In this document: positions 1-8,752 of the stretch, in pieces
Numbering within the stretch: position 1 is the first letter of the stretch
Layout of the letters: every line of letters starts with the position of its first letter
DNA from: an uncultured Christensenellaceae bacterium
Lineage (GTDB): Bacteria > Bacillota > Clostridia > Christensenellales > Pumilibacteraceae
Direction: 5' to 3'
DNA length: 64,000 nucleotides
Assembly (NCBI GenBank): GCA_910587455.1
Contig: CAJULK010000005.1
Location: forward strand, 53,960 to 117,959
Position numbers and translations under genes: made by a program
The notes under the pieces: generated by a model
Databases searched by the model: none
What the model saw: the letters and a program-made list of their open reading frames with translations, nothing else
Told to the model about the DNA's origin: nothing

Positions 1-276
1 AAAAACATTTGTCATTCTGAACGAGGGCGCAGCCCGATGTGAAGAATCTCATCGCGAAGCGTGAACTGCGTTACACAATAGATTGCCCGCTACGCTCAGA
101 ATGACACAATTAAAAACATTTGTCATTCTGAACGAGGGCGCAGCCCGATGTGAAGAATCTCATCGCAAAGCGTGAAAGTCGTTACTTACGAGATTCTTCG
201 CTTCGCTCAGAATGACAATATAAAACTCTTTTGTCATTCTGAACGAGCGAGCAACGCGAGCGAAGTGAAGAATCTC
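1..276. repeat. Three copies of a hairpin-forming dispersed repeat
   Basis: Three copies of a unit beginning GTCATTCTGAACGAG and ending GAAGAATCTC lie at 11-50, 122-161 and 233-276. Bases 1-65 and 112-176 are almost identical direct repeats. The first two copies are each followed by an inverted partner ending CTCAGAATGAC (81-106 and 190-216), so each pair can fold as a long hairpin. No protein is encoded. The same family recurs near 10.3-10.5 kb. It resembles the REP/MITE-like intergenic repeats common in bacterial genomes. The left copy may be cut by the window edge. Confidence 0.85.
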
Positions 277-308
277 AACCTTATTATCGTTATCCGCGCG
301 ATAATCGT

Positions 309-338
309 TTGCATTTCGGCACCGTTTCGTGTTATAAT
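309..338 (+). promoter_or_regulatory. serC promoter
   Basis: The -35 box TTGCAT (309-314) and -10 box TATAAT (333-338) are separated by 18 bp. The predicted leader is about 20 nt and contains an AAAAGG ribosome-binding site, so this is an ordinary leadered promoter. Confidence 0.65.
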
Positions 339-366
339 CAGATCACCATATAAAAGGATGTGTTTT

Positions 367-1449
367 ATGAGAGTGTACAATTTTTCCGCAGGACCCGGAA
401 TGTTGCCCGAAGAGGTGCTCAGACGCGTACAGAAAAAGCTCGTGGAGTACGAAGATTCGGGCATGTCGGTCATGGAAATGAGCCACCGTTCCAAACCGTA
501 CGAAAAGATCAACGACGAAACGGAAGCGCTTATGCGCGAGCTTATGAACGTGCCGAACGACTACGATATTCTGTTCGTTCAGGGAGGAGCTACCAATCAG
601 TTTTCGGCTGTTCCGCTCAACATCGGCACAGTCAATAAAAAAGCCGATTACGTCGTTACGGGCAATTTCTCCAAAAACGCCTACAAAGAGGGCGCAAACC
701 TGATCGACGCAGTTGTCGCCGCGTCGTCGGAGGACAAAAATTACACCTACATTCCCGAGCTTTCCCCCGATATGTTCAGACGTGACGCCGACTATGTTCA
801 TATCTGCTATAACAACACCATTTTCGGCACACGCTATCTTTCCGCGCCCGATACCGCAGGTATTCCGCTCGTCGCCGACATGTCCTCGATGATCCTCGGC
901 GAAGTCGTAGACGTGAGCAAGTATGCGCTCATCTATGCCGGCGCACAAAAGAACGTCGGACCTGCCGGAGTCACCATAGTCATAGTACGGCACGATCTCA
1001 CCGAGCGTGCGGAAAAGAAATGCCCCGTCATGCTCCGCTACGACAATCAGGTAAAAAACAAAAGTCTTTACAACACCCCGCCCTGTTTTTCCACATATGT
1101 TATAATGGAAGTGCTGCGCTATCTCAAAGAACGCGGCGGCGTGGCTGCCATGCAGAAGATCAACGAGAAAAAAGCGCAAAAACTTTACGATTACATAGAC
1201 TCTTCGGACTATTACAAAAATCCCGTCGCAAAGAAGTTCCGCTCGCTTATGAACGTGCCGTTTGTTTCGCCGACCAAAGAACTCGACGATCTGTTCGTCA
1301 AGCAAGCCGCGGAAAACGGACTCGTATCCATAAAAGGACACAGGCTCGTCGGCGGTATGCGCGCGTCCATTTACAACGCAATGCCGCCCGAAGGCATAGA
1401 CGCGCTCATCGCATTTATGGAAAAGTTCAAAAAAGCCAACCGCGCATAG
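367..1449 (+). CDS. serC: Phosphoserine aminotransferase
   Basis: A PLP-dependent class V aminotransferase that converts 3-phosphohydroxypyruvate and glutamate to phosphoserine in serine synthesis. The protein is 360 residues, the usual SerC length, and starts with the typical MRVYNFSAGPGMLPEEV. The PLP lysine sits in the motif GAQKNVGPAG. The start at 367 is chosen because AAAAGG lies 9 nt upstream and the homologous N-terminus begins there; an in-frame ATG at 358 and a longer frame into the repeats are unlikely. It is followed after 46 bp by serA, so the two probably form an operon. Confidence 0.96.
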   Translation: MRVYNFSAGPGMLPEEVLRRVQKKLVEYEDSGMSVMEMSHRSKPYEKINDETEALMRELMNVPNDYDILFVQGGATNQFSAVPLNIGTVNKKADYVVTGNFSKNAYKEGANLIDAVVAASSEDKNYTYIPELSPDMFRRDADYVHICYNNTIFGTRYLSAPDTAGIPLVADMSSMILGEVVDVSKYALIYAGAQKNVGPAGVTIVIVRHDLTERAEKKCPVMLRYDNQVKNKSLYNTPPCFSTYVIMEVLRYLKERGGVAAMQKINEKKAQKLYDYIDSSDYYKNPVAKKFRSLMNVPFVSPTKELDDLFVKQAAENGLVSIKGHRLVGGMRASIYNAMPPEGIDALIAFMEKFKKANRA

Positions 1450-1495
1450 TCGGAAATTTCGACCGCAAAACTCAAAGAGATATAAAGGACACGCC

Positions 1496-2653
1496 ATGAA
1501 GAAAGAAATTCTCAAACTTAACGCCATTTCCCCGCTTGCCTCCGAAACGCTCGGCGACGGCTATGTTCTCACCGAAAAGCCCGAATCGCCGATAGCGGTG
1601 CTTTTGCGCTCGTTTGTTATGCACGACTACAAACTGCCCGAAAGCGTGATAGCCGTTGCGCGCGCAGGCGCAGGCACCAACAATATCCCCGTCAAAGAAT
1701 ACGCGGAACGCGGCGTCGTGGTTTTCAACACGCCCGGCGCAAACGCCAACGCAGTAAAAGAACTGTGCCTTGCGGCGCTTCTTCTCGCCTCGCGCGACAT
1801 CGTCGGCGGCATCGAATGGGTCAAAACGCTCGTCGGCGACGACATTGCCAAGCAAGCCGAAAAAGGCAAAAGCAATTTTGCGGGACACGAGATCATGGGC
1901 AAAACGCTCGGAGTGGTAGGGCTCGGCGCGATCGGAGTTCAGGTCGGAAACAACGCGGTCAGGCTCGGCATGAACGTGCTCGGCTACGATCCGTATATTT
2001 CGATAGACTCGGCGTGGAAACTCAATCACAATATCACCAAGATCGACAGTCTCGAAGAGTTATTCAAAAAATCCGACTATATTACGCTGCATCTGCCGCT
2101 TACCGACGGCACGCGCGGCATGATAAACGCCGCAGCACTATCCAAAATGAAGGACGGCGTAAACATAGTCAACCTTTCGCGCGGCGAACTTTGCGTAAAC
2201 GCGGATATAATTTCAGCCGTAAAATCGGGTAAGATCCGCAACTACATTACAGATTTCGCTTCGCCCGAGCTTTTGAACGTAAAAGGTATTACCGTTCTTC
2301 CCCATCTCGGCGCATCTACCGAGGAAGCCGAGGACAACTGCGCGGTAATGGCAGCGCGCGAGCTTGCGGATTTTATAGAAAACGGCAATATCAAAAACTC
2401 CGTCAATTTCCCCGCCTGTTCGAGTCCGCGCGCAGGCAAATGCCGCATAACGGTAATTCACCGCAATGTCAAAAACGTGCTCAATTCGATAACCGAAGTA
2501 GTTTCCAAAGCCGGGATCAATATAGAGAATTTTGTTTCGCAGTCGCGCGGAGACTACGCTTACACGATAATCGACGCCGCGGAAACGGTCGGCGACGGTC
2601 AGATCAAAACGATAGAAGCCAACGAAAACGTTATCAAAACCCGTCGAATATAG
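1496..2653 (+). CDS. serA: D-3-phosphoglycerate dehydrogenase, short ACT-domain form
   Basis: Oxidises 3-phosphoglycerate with NAD+, the first step of serine synthesis. The protein has 385 residues. The dinucleotide-binding motif GLGAIG is at 142-147. The catalytic Arg, Glu and His are recognisable near 229 (LSRGEL), 258 (FASPEL) and 270 (PHLGAST). A C-terminal ACT domain (about 323-385) suggests serine feedback, as in other short SerA proteins. The intervening domain of long SerA enzymes is absent. It is co-directional with serC; no serB is seen in the window. Confidence 0.94.
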   Translation: MKKEILKLNAISPLASETLGDGYVLTEKPESPIAVLLRSFVMHDYKLPESVIAVARAGAGTNNIPVKEYAERGVVVFNTPGANANAVKELCLAALLLASRDIVGGIEWVKTLVGDDIAKQAEKGKSNFAGHEIMGKTLGVVGLGAIGVQVGNNAVRLGMNVLGYDPYISIDSAWKLNHNITKIDSLEELFKKSDYITLHLPLTDGTRGMINAAALSKMKDGVNIVNLSRGELCVNADIISAVKSGKIRNYITDFASPELLNVKGITVLPHLGASTEEAEDNCAVMAARELADFIENGNIKNSVNFPACSSPRAGKCRITVIHRNVKNVLNSITEVVSKAGINIENFVSQSRGDYAYTIIDAAETVGDGQIKTIEANENVIKTRRI

Positions 2654-3053
2654 ATCTGCGAAAAGCCGCGCCCATGCGCGCTACACGTTCGTAATCAAAA
2701 AAACCTTTTAGTAAGACTTCGCTGTCATACGACTACAAAATCTCTCCGACAATTTTTGTCGGAGAGATTTTAATTATACATTATTCTGAAATATAAATCG
2801 AAACAGATCATTCCAAAACGGTTTTGATTTCCGCAATCGAGTATTTTTCCATTCTCTTTATTATTGCATTTTCGACGAATAACTTACTTCGTAAAAACGG
2901 AAGCACAAGCCCAGCGAATACAAGGTTTCGAACAGATATGCTTTTCCTTAATTCCGCCAAGCAATGCTATCAAACACTTCCTATTTCCGGATACCGCTTA
3001 AAAGCGGAACGCATGTCCTATCGCAAAAATCTTTGACGCCTATAATAATCACG
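2654..3053. other. Intergenic region with terminator and possible gene remnant
   Basis: Apart from the terminator at 2737-2772, the only coding hint is a minus-strand frame of about 50 codons (2808 to about 2966, ending YSIAEIKTVLE). It has no credible start or ribosome-binding site and may be the decayed 3' end of a gene. The plus-strand frame at 2824-3036 lacks any recognisable protein signature. Nothing else is seen. Confidence 0.4.
2737..2772 (+). terminator. Intrinsic terminator after serA
   Basis: A 14-bp perfect stem (AAAATCTCTCCGAC with its complement) encloses a 7-nt A/T loop. The stem's own 3' side ends in TTTT, so it may work on both strands. Confidence 0.85.
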
Positions 3054-3956
3054 TTACAGCACGTTTTCGGTAGGAGGCGTGAATATTACGCCGTTGATAT
3101 AGTAGCGCCTGCCCGTCTTATTGTAATACTGCGTGACGTTGAGATATCCGTAATATACCGTTATGAACGGAAGAACTATTATCAGTCCGATTCCGAGCGT
3201 AAACAACGATACGAACAGTCCGATAGACATAAGCAGCAACAACGAAACGAAATACGTCGAAAATATCGAGCCGAAGCGCTTAAAACAAATCGCGGCCGAG
3301 CGTCCGAAGCCTTTTATCACTCCCGAACCGTTTACAACGCACGGCGCCCAACACGCAAGCATGGTGTTTTTGAACGATATGAACACACTGAGCGTCAACA
3401 TTGCCGCAATGACGAATATGAATCCGAAGCCGAGCCACACGCCGAAGCCGTATATTATCATGCACATAACAAAATCAAACGTCATGCCGATCACGAGCTT
3501 TGCCGCCGAGTACCGTACCGATACCGAAAGCGTGGAAAAAAACTTGCCGCCCAATCCGTATCGCGCGTCGCACGACATTCGCCCGTCTATAACGGTCGCG
3601 AGCGGGATTTCGTGCAGTCCGAAAAAGAACCGAAACGCCACGATGACTATTACTATGAAAAAGTATTTCAAAAGCTCGGCAACGGTGCCGTTGTATTCGA
3701 GCACGTCGGCTACGAGAACATACGTCTTGTAAAGCCCGTCCCACAGCCCAGAAAAACCGCCGTCGCCGAACAGTGCGCCGAACGCGCCCGCAAACGCTTC
3801 GAACACGCCCGCGTCAGAAAACGCATTGATTATCGGAAGCACAAACGGCAGGCTCAATCCTATTATAAGCGCCGCGAATATTATCATATACAGCAATATC
3901 GCCCAAACCGTGCCGAAATGCGCGACGAGATTTTTGAACGCATTCTTAAACGCCAT
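3054..3956 (-). CDS. Multi-pass membrane protein of unknown function (second of a pair)
   Basis: A 300-residue protein with about six hydrophobic membrane segments and little soluble sequence; I do not recognise a family. The start at 3956 (MAFKNAFKNLVAHFG) has a GGGAGG ribosome-binding site. The open frame continues upstream to 4154, but that part only shadows the neighbouring gene's basic tail. It overlaps the 3' end of the upstream gene by 11 bp, implying translational coupling. Both proteins have a similar layout of long hydrophobic stretches around a polar loop and may be paralogues or subunits of one complex. It sits just downstream of the cell-wall cluster. Confidence 0.8.
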   Translation of the reverse strand: MAFKNAFKNLVAHFGTVWAILLYMIIFAALIIGLSLPFVLPIINAFSDAGVFEAFAGAFGALFGDGGFSGLWDGLYKTYVLVADVLEYNGTVAELLKYFFIVIVIVAFRFFFGLHEIPLATVIDGRMSCDARYGLGGKFFSTLSVSVRYSAAKLVIGMTFDFVMCMIIYGFGVWLGFGFIFVIAAMLTLSVFISFKNTMLACWAPCVVNGSGVIKGFGRSAAICFKRFGSIFSTYFVSLLLLMSIGLFVSLFTLGIGLIIVLPFITVYYGYLNVTQYYNKTGRRYYINGVIFTPPTENVL

Positions 3957-5106
3957 CGCCGCCCTCCCCGCGCCGTTCGCGCTTTTTGCCGGCGTTGCGC
4001 TTTCCGCCGCGATCTGCCGAGCCGTCACGCTTGCCGTTTTCGGACGCAGCGGCGTTATTTTTGCCGCTCGGTTTTTCAGAGCGACGTTCGCGAGCGCCGT
4101 CCGATCCGTCGGATGCCGATTTTTGCTTTTGCGCCGAAGCGGATCTGTCAGCACCCTTTTTTGCGGCCGACTTTGCCGATTTTACTCGTTCTCCGTCGTC
4201 CGCAGTTCTTTCGTCGCGGGCGGCGTCGGCAGGCTTTTCAGTTTTGGACGGTTTTGCGGCAGACGTCTGTGCTTGAGGCAACGATAATTGATAAGGCAAC
4301 ACGTCGCGACGGTCGAGATCGCTTATACGGTAGAACGTAAGGATTACGTATACCGTAATGTACACGTTGATAATAAAAAATATTATTCCGTTGCATACGC
4401 AAGCGACTACGGTGTGAACGTTCAGAAATCCTATAAGGAGCTGAATTCCCGCGCATATCAAGAGCGGGATCAACAGTCCCGAAAATACCTTTTTGCCCGA
4501 AAGTAATTTGAACGAAAGTCCCGCCGCGTCGCGGAATTTATAGCCGTACATAAACATTACCGGCGCCCAATACAGCATGGGCGTTATCATAAGAACGTGC
4601 AATACGAACAGTACCGCTGCCATAAGCGATATTATCGTAAGAGTAACGCCTGCATTGAATCCCGCGGCGTCCGCTATCACCTGAACGAGCACGACGAGTC
4701 CGAACAGAACAAAACGCCACACAACCGAAACAACGCACATGACGATCACGCCTATCGTCATTGGAAATACCGAATTGTTTATCAACCGCCACGGCGAGCG
4801 CAACGACAGCTTGCCCGAACGGAAATGTCTGTCTATAGCCGACATCACGAGCGACGCCGCAACCACCTGCAAGCCGCTCGTTATCACCATCGGCCACAGA
4901 TACCGCCACGAATCGCCGAAAATAATTATAAAAATGCGGCTTATAGGCATGCGCGGATATGCGCCGAGGTCGTAACTCGCCACAAAAGAAACTTCCCAAA
5001 ACGGCGTATACAAAAAGCACGACGCGATCGCGGGCACGAGCATGACGAGCATCGGCAGCCAACAGTTTTTTTTGAGATATGAAAATGTCTGCGCGAGATA
5101 TTTCAC
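3946..5106 (-). CDS. Multi-pass membrane protein with long charged C-terminal tail
   Basis: A 386-residue protein of unknown family. Residues 1 to about 275 contain six to seven hydrophobic segments. Residues from about 285 to the end form a low-complexity Lys/Arg/Ala/Ser/Asp-rich, probably disordered, cytoplasmic tail. The start is GTG at 5106: no Shine-Dalgarno site precedes it, but a consensus promoter ends 6 nt upstream, so the mRNA may begin at the start codon. A later in-frame ATG at residue 19 is the alternative. It is translationally coupled to the next membrane-protein gene. Confidence 0.75.
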   Translation of the reverse strand: MKYLAQTFSYLKKNCWLPMLVMLVPAIASCFLYTPFWEVSFVASYDLGAYPRMPISRIFIIIFGDSWRYLWPMVITSGLQVVAASLVMSAIDRHFRSGKLSLRSPWRLINNSVFPMTIGVIVMCVVSVVWRFVLFGLVVLVQVIADAAGFNAGVTLTIISLMAAVLFVLHVLMITPMLYWAPVMFMYGYKFRDAAGLSFKLLSGKKVFSGLLIPLLICAGIQLLIGFLNVHTVVACVCNGIIFFIINVYITVYVILTFYRISDLDRRDVLPYQLSLPQAQTSAAKPSKTEKPADAARDERTADDGERVKSAKSAAKKGADRSASAQKQKSASDGSDGARERRSEKPSGKNNAAASENGKRDGSADRGGKRNAGKKRERRGEGGDGV

Positions 5107-5112
5107 ATCCGT

Positions 5113-5141
5113 ATTATACAGCGTTTGCGAAATAATTGCAA
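5113..5141 (-). promoter_or_regulatory. Consensus promoter predicting a leaderless transcript
   Basis: On the minus strand, TTGCAA (5136-5141), 17 bp, TATAAT (5113-5118), then six bases and the GTG start codon at 5106. No ribosome-binding site can fit. Confidence 0.7.
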
Positions 5142-5220
5142 CTGTTTATCGACCGCGGCGACAGCCCGACTTCGGCTCAGTCGTTCCGCGTACGGCTAAC
5201 TGTCTGCCGTTATGCGCCGT

Positions 5221-6462
5221 TTACGCACTGCCGCGCGCCGCTTTTGCCGGCACCGAAGTTTTGCTTCTGCGCCCGCGCTTTTTTATTCCCGTTCTTACCG
5301 GCTTTACGAACATCAGTTCGCTGCTTTTATGACTGCGGCGTTTCACGCCGTTGAGCACACCGATCCCCGACATAAATACTATAAGTCCCGAACTTCCGCT
5401 GCTTATAAACGGCAAAGGCAAGCCCGTCGGCGGGATACTGCCCGTCACGACCGCCACATTGACGAGCACTTGTATGGCTATTATAGCGGCAATGCCCGAG
5501 CACAACAGCGACCCGAACCTGTCCGGCGCGCCGAGCGCTATTTTGAGCGCGCGGCGGATCATCACGATGTATCCCGTCATGACCAACAGACAGCCGAACA
5601 GTCCGAACTCCTCGCCTATGACGCTGAATATGAAGTCGCTTTCCGCAAACGGCAAGAACAGATACTTCTGCCGCGAATTGAACAGCCCCACGCCGAAAAA
5701 TCCGCCCGCGCCCAAGCCGTAATACGACTGTATAAGCTGATACCCTTCTTCGAGCGGGCTTTGCCACGGATCTATAAACGCCATGAGCCGTGCGAACCTG
5801 TACGGCTCGACAAGTATGAGAACTACCGCGGCGCATATGAGCGGAACGATTATCATAAGCAAATGCCGTATCTTGGCGCCGCCGAGAAAGAGCATGACTA
5901 TCATTAGCGCCGCCATGCAAATAGTTACGGACATGTTCGGTTCGAGAATTATTAGACCGCAAATAACGGCGCCCACCGCCACAACGGGAAGTATTCCGCG
6001 AAACGTCGTAATTTTGTCGTCGCGCGAACCTATATATGCGGCGGCAAATACTATAAAGCCGAACTTGGATATTTCGCTTGCCTGTATCGTAAAAAACGGC
6101 AGATTTATCCACCGCCGTGCGCCGTAGTTTGTTATGCCGACGCCGGGGATAAACACTATCGCGAGCAGAATGACCGATACGGCGAGTATGACGTACCGCA
6201 ATTTGTACAGCACGTGATAGTCTATCCTCGACATGGCTATCATCGAGGCTGCGCCGAGCACCGCGCCGACGAGCTGTTTGTACACATAATAAAACTCGGT
6301 GCCGTATATGCGCTTGCCCGTATACGAACCCGCCGAATATACCATAAGGATGCCGAACCCGATGAGAAGCCCCGTCACGATAACGAGCGGTATGTCCGAC
6401 TTACCTACAGTGCGCTTTTTGTCGAGCTTGTCGCCGCTCGAAATGTACCTGGATCTTTTCAT
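5221..6462 (-). CDS. ftsW: SEDS-family peptidoglycan glycosyltransferase FtsW
   Basis: Polymerises lipid II at the division septum together with a class B penicillin-binding protein. The 413 residues form about ten membrane segments. The family motifs GARRWI (about 114-119), QASEISK, DPW and GYQLIQS are present, and the catalytic Asp of the family is at about 276 in ESDFIFSVIGEE. The second Asp of the usual DPWxDP motif is Ser here (DPWQSP). The basic C-terminal tail is cytoplasmic. Its ATG overlaps the murD stop codon (ATGA). RodA is the paralogous alternative, but the position in the division cluster favours FtsW. Confidence 0.92.
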   Translation of the reverse strand: MKRSRYISSGDKLDKKRTVGKSDIPLVIVTGLLIGFGILMVYSAGSYTGKRIYGTEFYYVYKQLVGAVLGAASMIAMSRIDYHVLYKLRYVILAVSVILLAIVFIPGVGITNYGARRWINLPFFTIQASEISKFGFIVFAAAYIGSRDDKITTFRGILPVVAVGAVICGLIILEPNMSVTICMAALMIVMLFLGGAKIRHLLMIIVPLICAAVVLILVEPYRFARLMAFIDPWQSPLEEGYQLIQSYYGLGAGGFFGVGLFNSRQKYLFLPFAESDFIFSVIGEEFGLFGCLLVMTGYIVMIRRALKIALGAPDRFGSLLCSGIAAIIAIQVLVNVAVVTGSIPPTGLPLPFISSGSSGLIVFMSGIGVLNGVKRRSHKSSELMFVKPVRTGIKKRGRRSKTSVPAKAARGSA

Positions 6463-7724
6463 TTCGATTCGAGTGCCTTTACTTCCGCACGGAATTTTTC
6501 GCCGCGCGCTTTATAGTCGGTAAATTCGTCGAACGACGCGCACGCCGGCGACAGCAACACCGTGTCCGCGGCAGACTTTGCCGCCGCTTTTACTGCGTCC
6601 GAAAGCCCGTCCACTACCGTAACGCGTATACCACACTTGGATTTTGCCGCGCCGTCGCGTATAAGCTGCGCGCTTTCGCCCATAGCCACTACGCTTTCTA
6701 TGCGCGATTCGTCGAGTGCGCAAAATAGCGTTTTATAGTCGAGCCCTTTGTCACGTCCGCCTACTATAAGACATAACGAACCCGTCGTCGCCTCGACAGC
6801 GGCAAGACACGACGAAACATTCGTGCTTTTAGAATCGTCTATCCAACGCTTGCCGAGCGCACTCCCCGCGTTTTCCAGCCTGTGCGGCGAAAGCGTTGCC
6901 GAAGACAAAGCCATAAGTATGCGGTCGTTATCCGCACCCATGCATTTTGCCGCGGCAACGGCGCATAACGCGTTCTTTAAGTTGTGACGACCTTGCAGTC
7001 TGAGATAATCGACGGGACTTACGCGCTTGCCGTCGAACCAGAAATACCCGTCGCGTACGTACGCACCGCAGTTTGCCGCGCCGTCCGCCGAACACCTTAT
7101 TATTTCGGCTTTTGTTCGGAGACTGCCGAGCGCGCCTATGGGCACGTCGTCGCCGATAACAAGAAACCCGCCCGCCATATTTGCGGCGATATTGCATTTG
7201 CATCTATAGTATTCTTCGGCGCTACCGTGCCAATCGAGATGATCTTCGGCTACGTTTACGATAACCGCGACGTCCGGCGTGACAACAGAATTATAAAGCT
7301 GAAAGCTCGAAAGTTCGCACACGAGCGCCGTACGTTCTTTGTCGGCGGCCGCCGTCACCGGATAGCCGATGTTGCCGCACGCCGTACCGCCGATCATATC
7401 GGCAATGAGCCGCGTCGTAGTCGTCTTGCCGTTGGTGCCCGTTACGCCTACCGATCTGCACTTTGCGAGCGAAAAACCTATCTCTGCTTCGCCGAACGCT
7501 CTGATATTCCGCTCGGCGCAAAACTTATATACGTTGTGCGTCGGCTTAATGCCCGGGCTTACGACGGCGCCGTCGTACGGTCTGTCGGGCGGAGTGTCGA
7601 ACAGTCCGCACCTGTCCGTATATATCTTGGCTTTGCCGCCGTTTTTCGCGATCGCGCGGTATGCCGCCCGCGCCGATATCCCGTCGCCGTAAATGAAAAA
7701 ACGCTTGCCTTCGAAAATCTTCAT
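6459..7724 (-). CDS. murD: UDP-N-acetylmuramoyl-L-alanine--D-glutamate ligase
   Basis: Adds D-glutamate to UDP-MurNAc-L-Ala in the cytoplasm. The protein has 421 residues with the three Mur-ligase domains: an N-terminal UDP-binding Rossmann domain, a central ATPase with GTNGKTTTT at 96-104, and a C-terminal domain ending in SPACASFDEF and YKARGEKF, which are MurD hallmarks. It lies between mraY (41-bp gap) and ftsW (4-bp overlap). Confidence 0.95.
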   Translation of the reverse strand: MKIFEGKRFFIYGDGISARAAYRAIAKNGGKAKIYTDRCGLFDTPPDRPYDGAVVSPGIKPTHNVYKFCAERNIRAFGEAEIGFSLAKCRSVGVTGTNGKTTTTRLIADMIGGTACGNIGYPVTAAADKERTALVCELSSFQLYNSVVTPDVAVIVNVAEDHLDWHGSAEEYYRCKCNIAANMAGGFLVIGDDVPIGALGSLRTKAEIIRCSADGAANCGAYVRDGYFWFDGKRVSPVDYLRLQGRHNLKNALCAVAAAKCMGADNDRILMALSSATLSPHRLENAGSALGKRWIDDSKSTNVSSCLAAVEATTGSLCLIVGGRDKGLDYKTLFCALDESRIESVVAMGESAQLIRDGAAKSKCGIRVTVVDGLSDAVKAAAKSAADTVLLSPACASFDEFTDYKARGEKFRAEVKALESK

Positions 7725-7765
7725 ACAATAATGTATGAATCTGTCGGCGAGTTTAGAATTTTACG

Positions 7766-8752
7766 TCAGTACAAAGTCAGCATCAACGCCACCGTGACTA
7801 TGCCGCACACGAACGTCACAAGCGTGTATATTACCGCGATCTTCCCTTCGAACACGCCTTTTCGCTCGAAATGGTGGTGCAGCGGCGACATGAGAAACAC
7901 TCGCTTCTTTGTTGTTTTGTATGCTATGACTTGTATTATTACCGACAGGCTCGTCACGATATACATCACGCCGACAAGAAGCATGCTCAGCGACATTTTG
8001 TTAAGAACGGACACGCACGCCAAAAATCCGCCGAGCGCCATCGATCCCGTATCGCCCATAAAAATTCGTGCGGGGTGCGTATTGTAACATAAAAAGGCGC
8101 AAAGACCGCCGCACAGCGCCGCGCAAAGGATTATCATATTGAGCACGCCGTCGCCTGCGAGCACGCCCGCAAACAGCGCGATGCCCATTGCCGCGCAGCA
8201 GAATAACGAATTGGTCGCGGTAACGCTCGCGGCAAGCCCGTCAAGCCCGTCCGTCAGGTTTACCGAATTGGTAAAAGCGAGAAATATAAATATAAAGTAT
8301 ACAGGCGCAAAACGTCCGAGCTCGATCGGCACGGGAACGAACGGCGCGTACACTTCCGATCCGACGTCGGGAGAATAGTATGCGTACACCGAAACTATAA
8401 CGGCGATAAGCACTTGGAATACTATCTTCTGAACCGCAGAAAGTCCCTTGTTGTTCTTGTACCGCACTTTTATAAAGTCGTCGATAAACCCGATAAGCGC
8501 GTAACCGACCGTAACGGTAAGTATAACGTACGCGGATTTATCCGCATGACTAATATATGCGAGCGCAGTAAAAAGCGCGAGCACGACAGACACGCCGCCC
8601 ATAGTCGGAGTGCCCTGCTTCTTTTTATGGTTATCCACATACGAAAGTATGGGTTGTCCGGCTTTGAGTTTTCTGACGAGCTTTATGTTGAGCGGCAGTA
8701 TGAGCATAGCCACTGCAAACGCCGTCAGAAATCCGCACAGTACCGCTATCAA
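7766..8752 (-). CDS. mraY: Phospho-N-acetylmuramoyl-pentapeptide transferase
   Basis: Transfers phospho-MurNAc-pentapeptide to undecaprenyl phosphate to form lipid I at the inner membrane face. It has 328 residues and about ten membrane segments. The Mg2+-binding and catalytic motifs are visible: DDF, NLTDGLDGL, FMGDTGS and SPLHHHFE. The start is TTG at 8752, overlapping the murE stop (TTGA) and preceded by a GGGGG run. The next in-frame ATG (residue 16) would cut into the first membrane segment. Confidence 0.94.
   Translation of the reverse strand: MIAVLCGFLTAFAVAMLILPLNIKLVRKLKAGQPILSYVDNHKKKQGTPTMGGVSVVLALFTALAYISHADKSAYVILTVTVGYALIGFIDDFIKVRYKNNKGLSAVQKIVFQVLIAVIVSVYAYYSPDVGSEVYAPFVPVPIELGRFAPVYFIFIFLAFTNSVNLTDGLDGLAASVTATNSLFCCAAMGIALFAGVLAGDGVLNMIILCAALCGGLCAFLCYNTHPARIFMGDTGSMALGGFLACVSVLNKMSLSMLLVGVMYIVTSLSVIIQVIAYKTTKKRVFLMSPLHHHFERKGVFEGKIAVIYTLVTFVCGIVTVALMLTLY

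Noticed and set aside
1..276. CRISPR array
   Set aside because: The repeats are few, long, unevenly spaced and self-complementary, with no spacers of uniform length and no cas genes.
2824..3036. Small plus-strand gene of 70 codons
   Set aside because: No ribosome-binding site, no recognisable protein features and it follows a terminator.
3957..4154. N-terminal extension of the membrane protein at 3054-3956
   Set aside because: The extra 66 codons fall entirely inside the upstream gene's tail, and a strong ribosome-binding site supports the later start.
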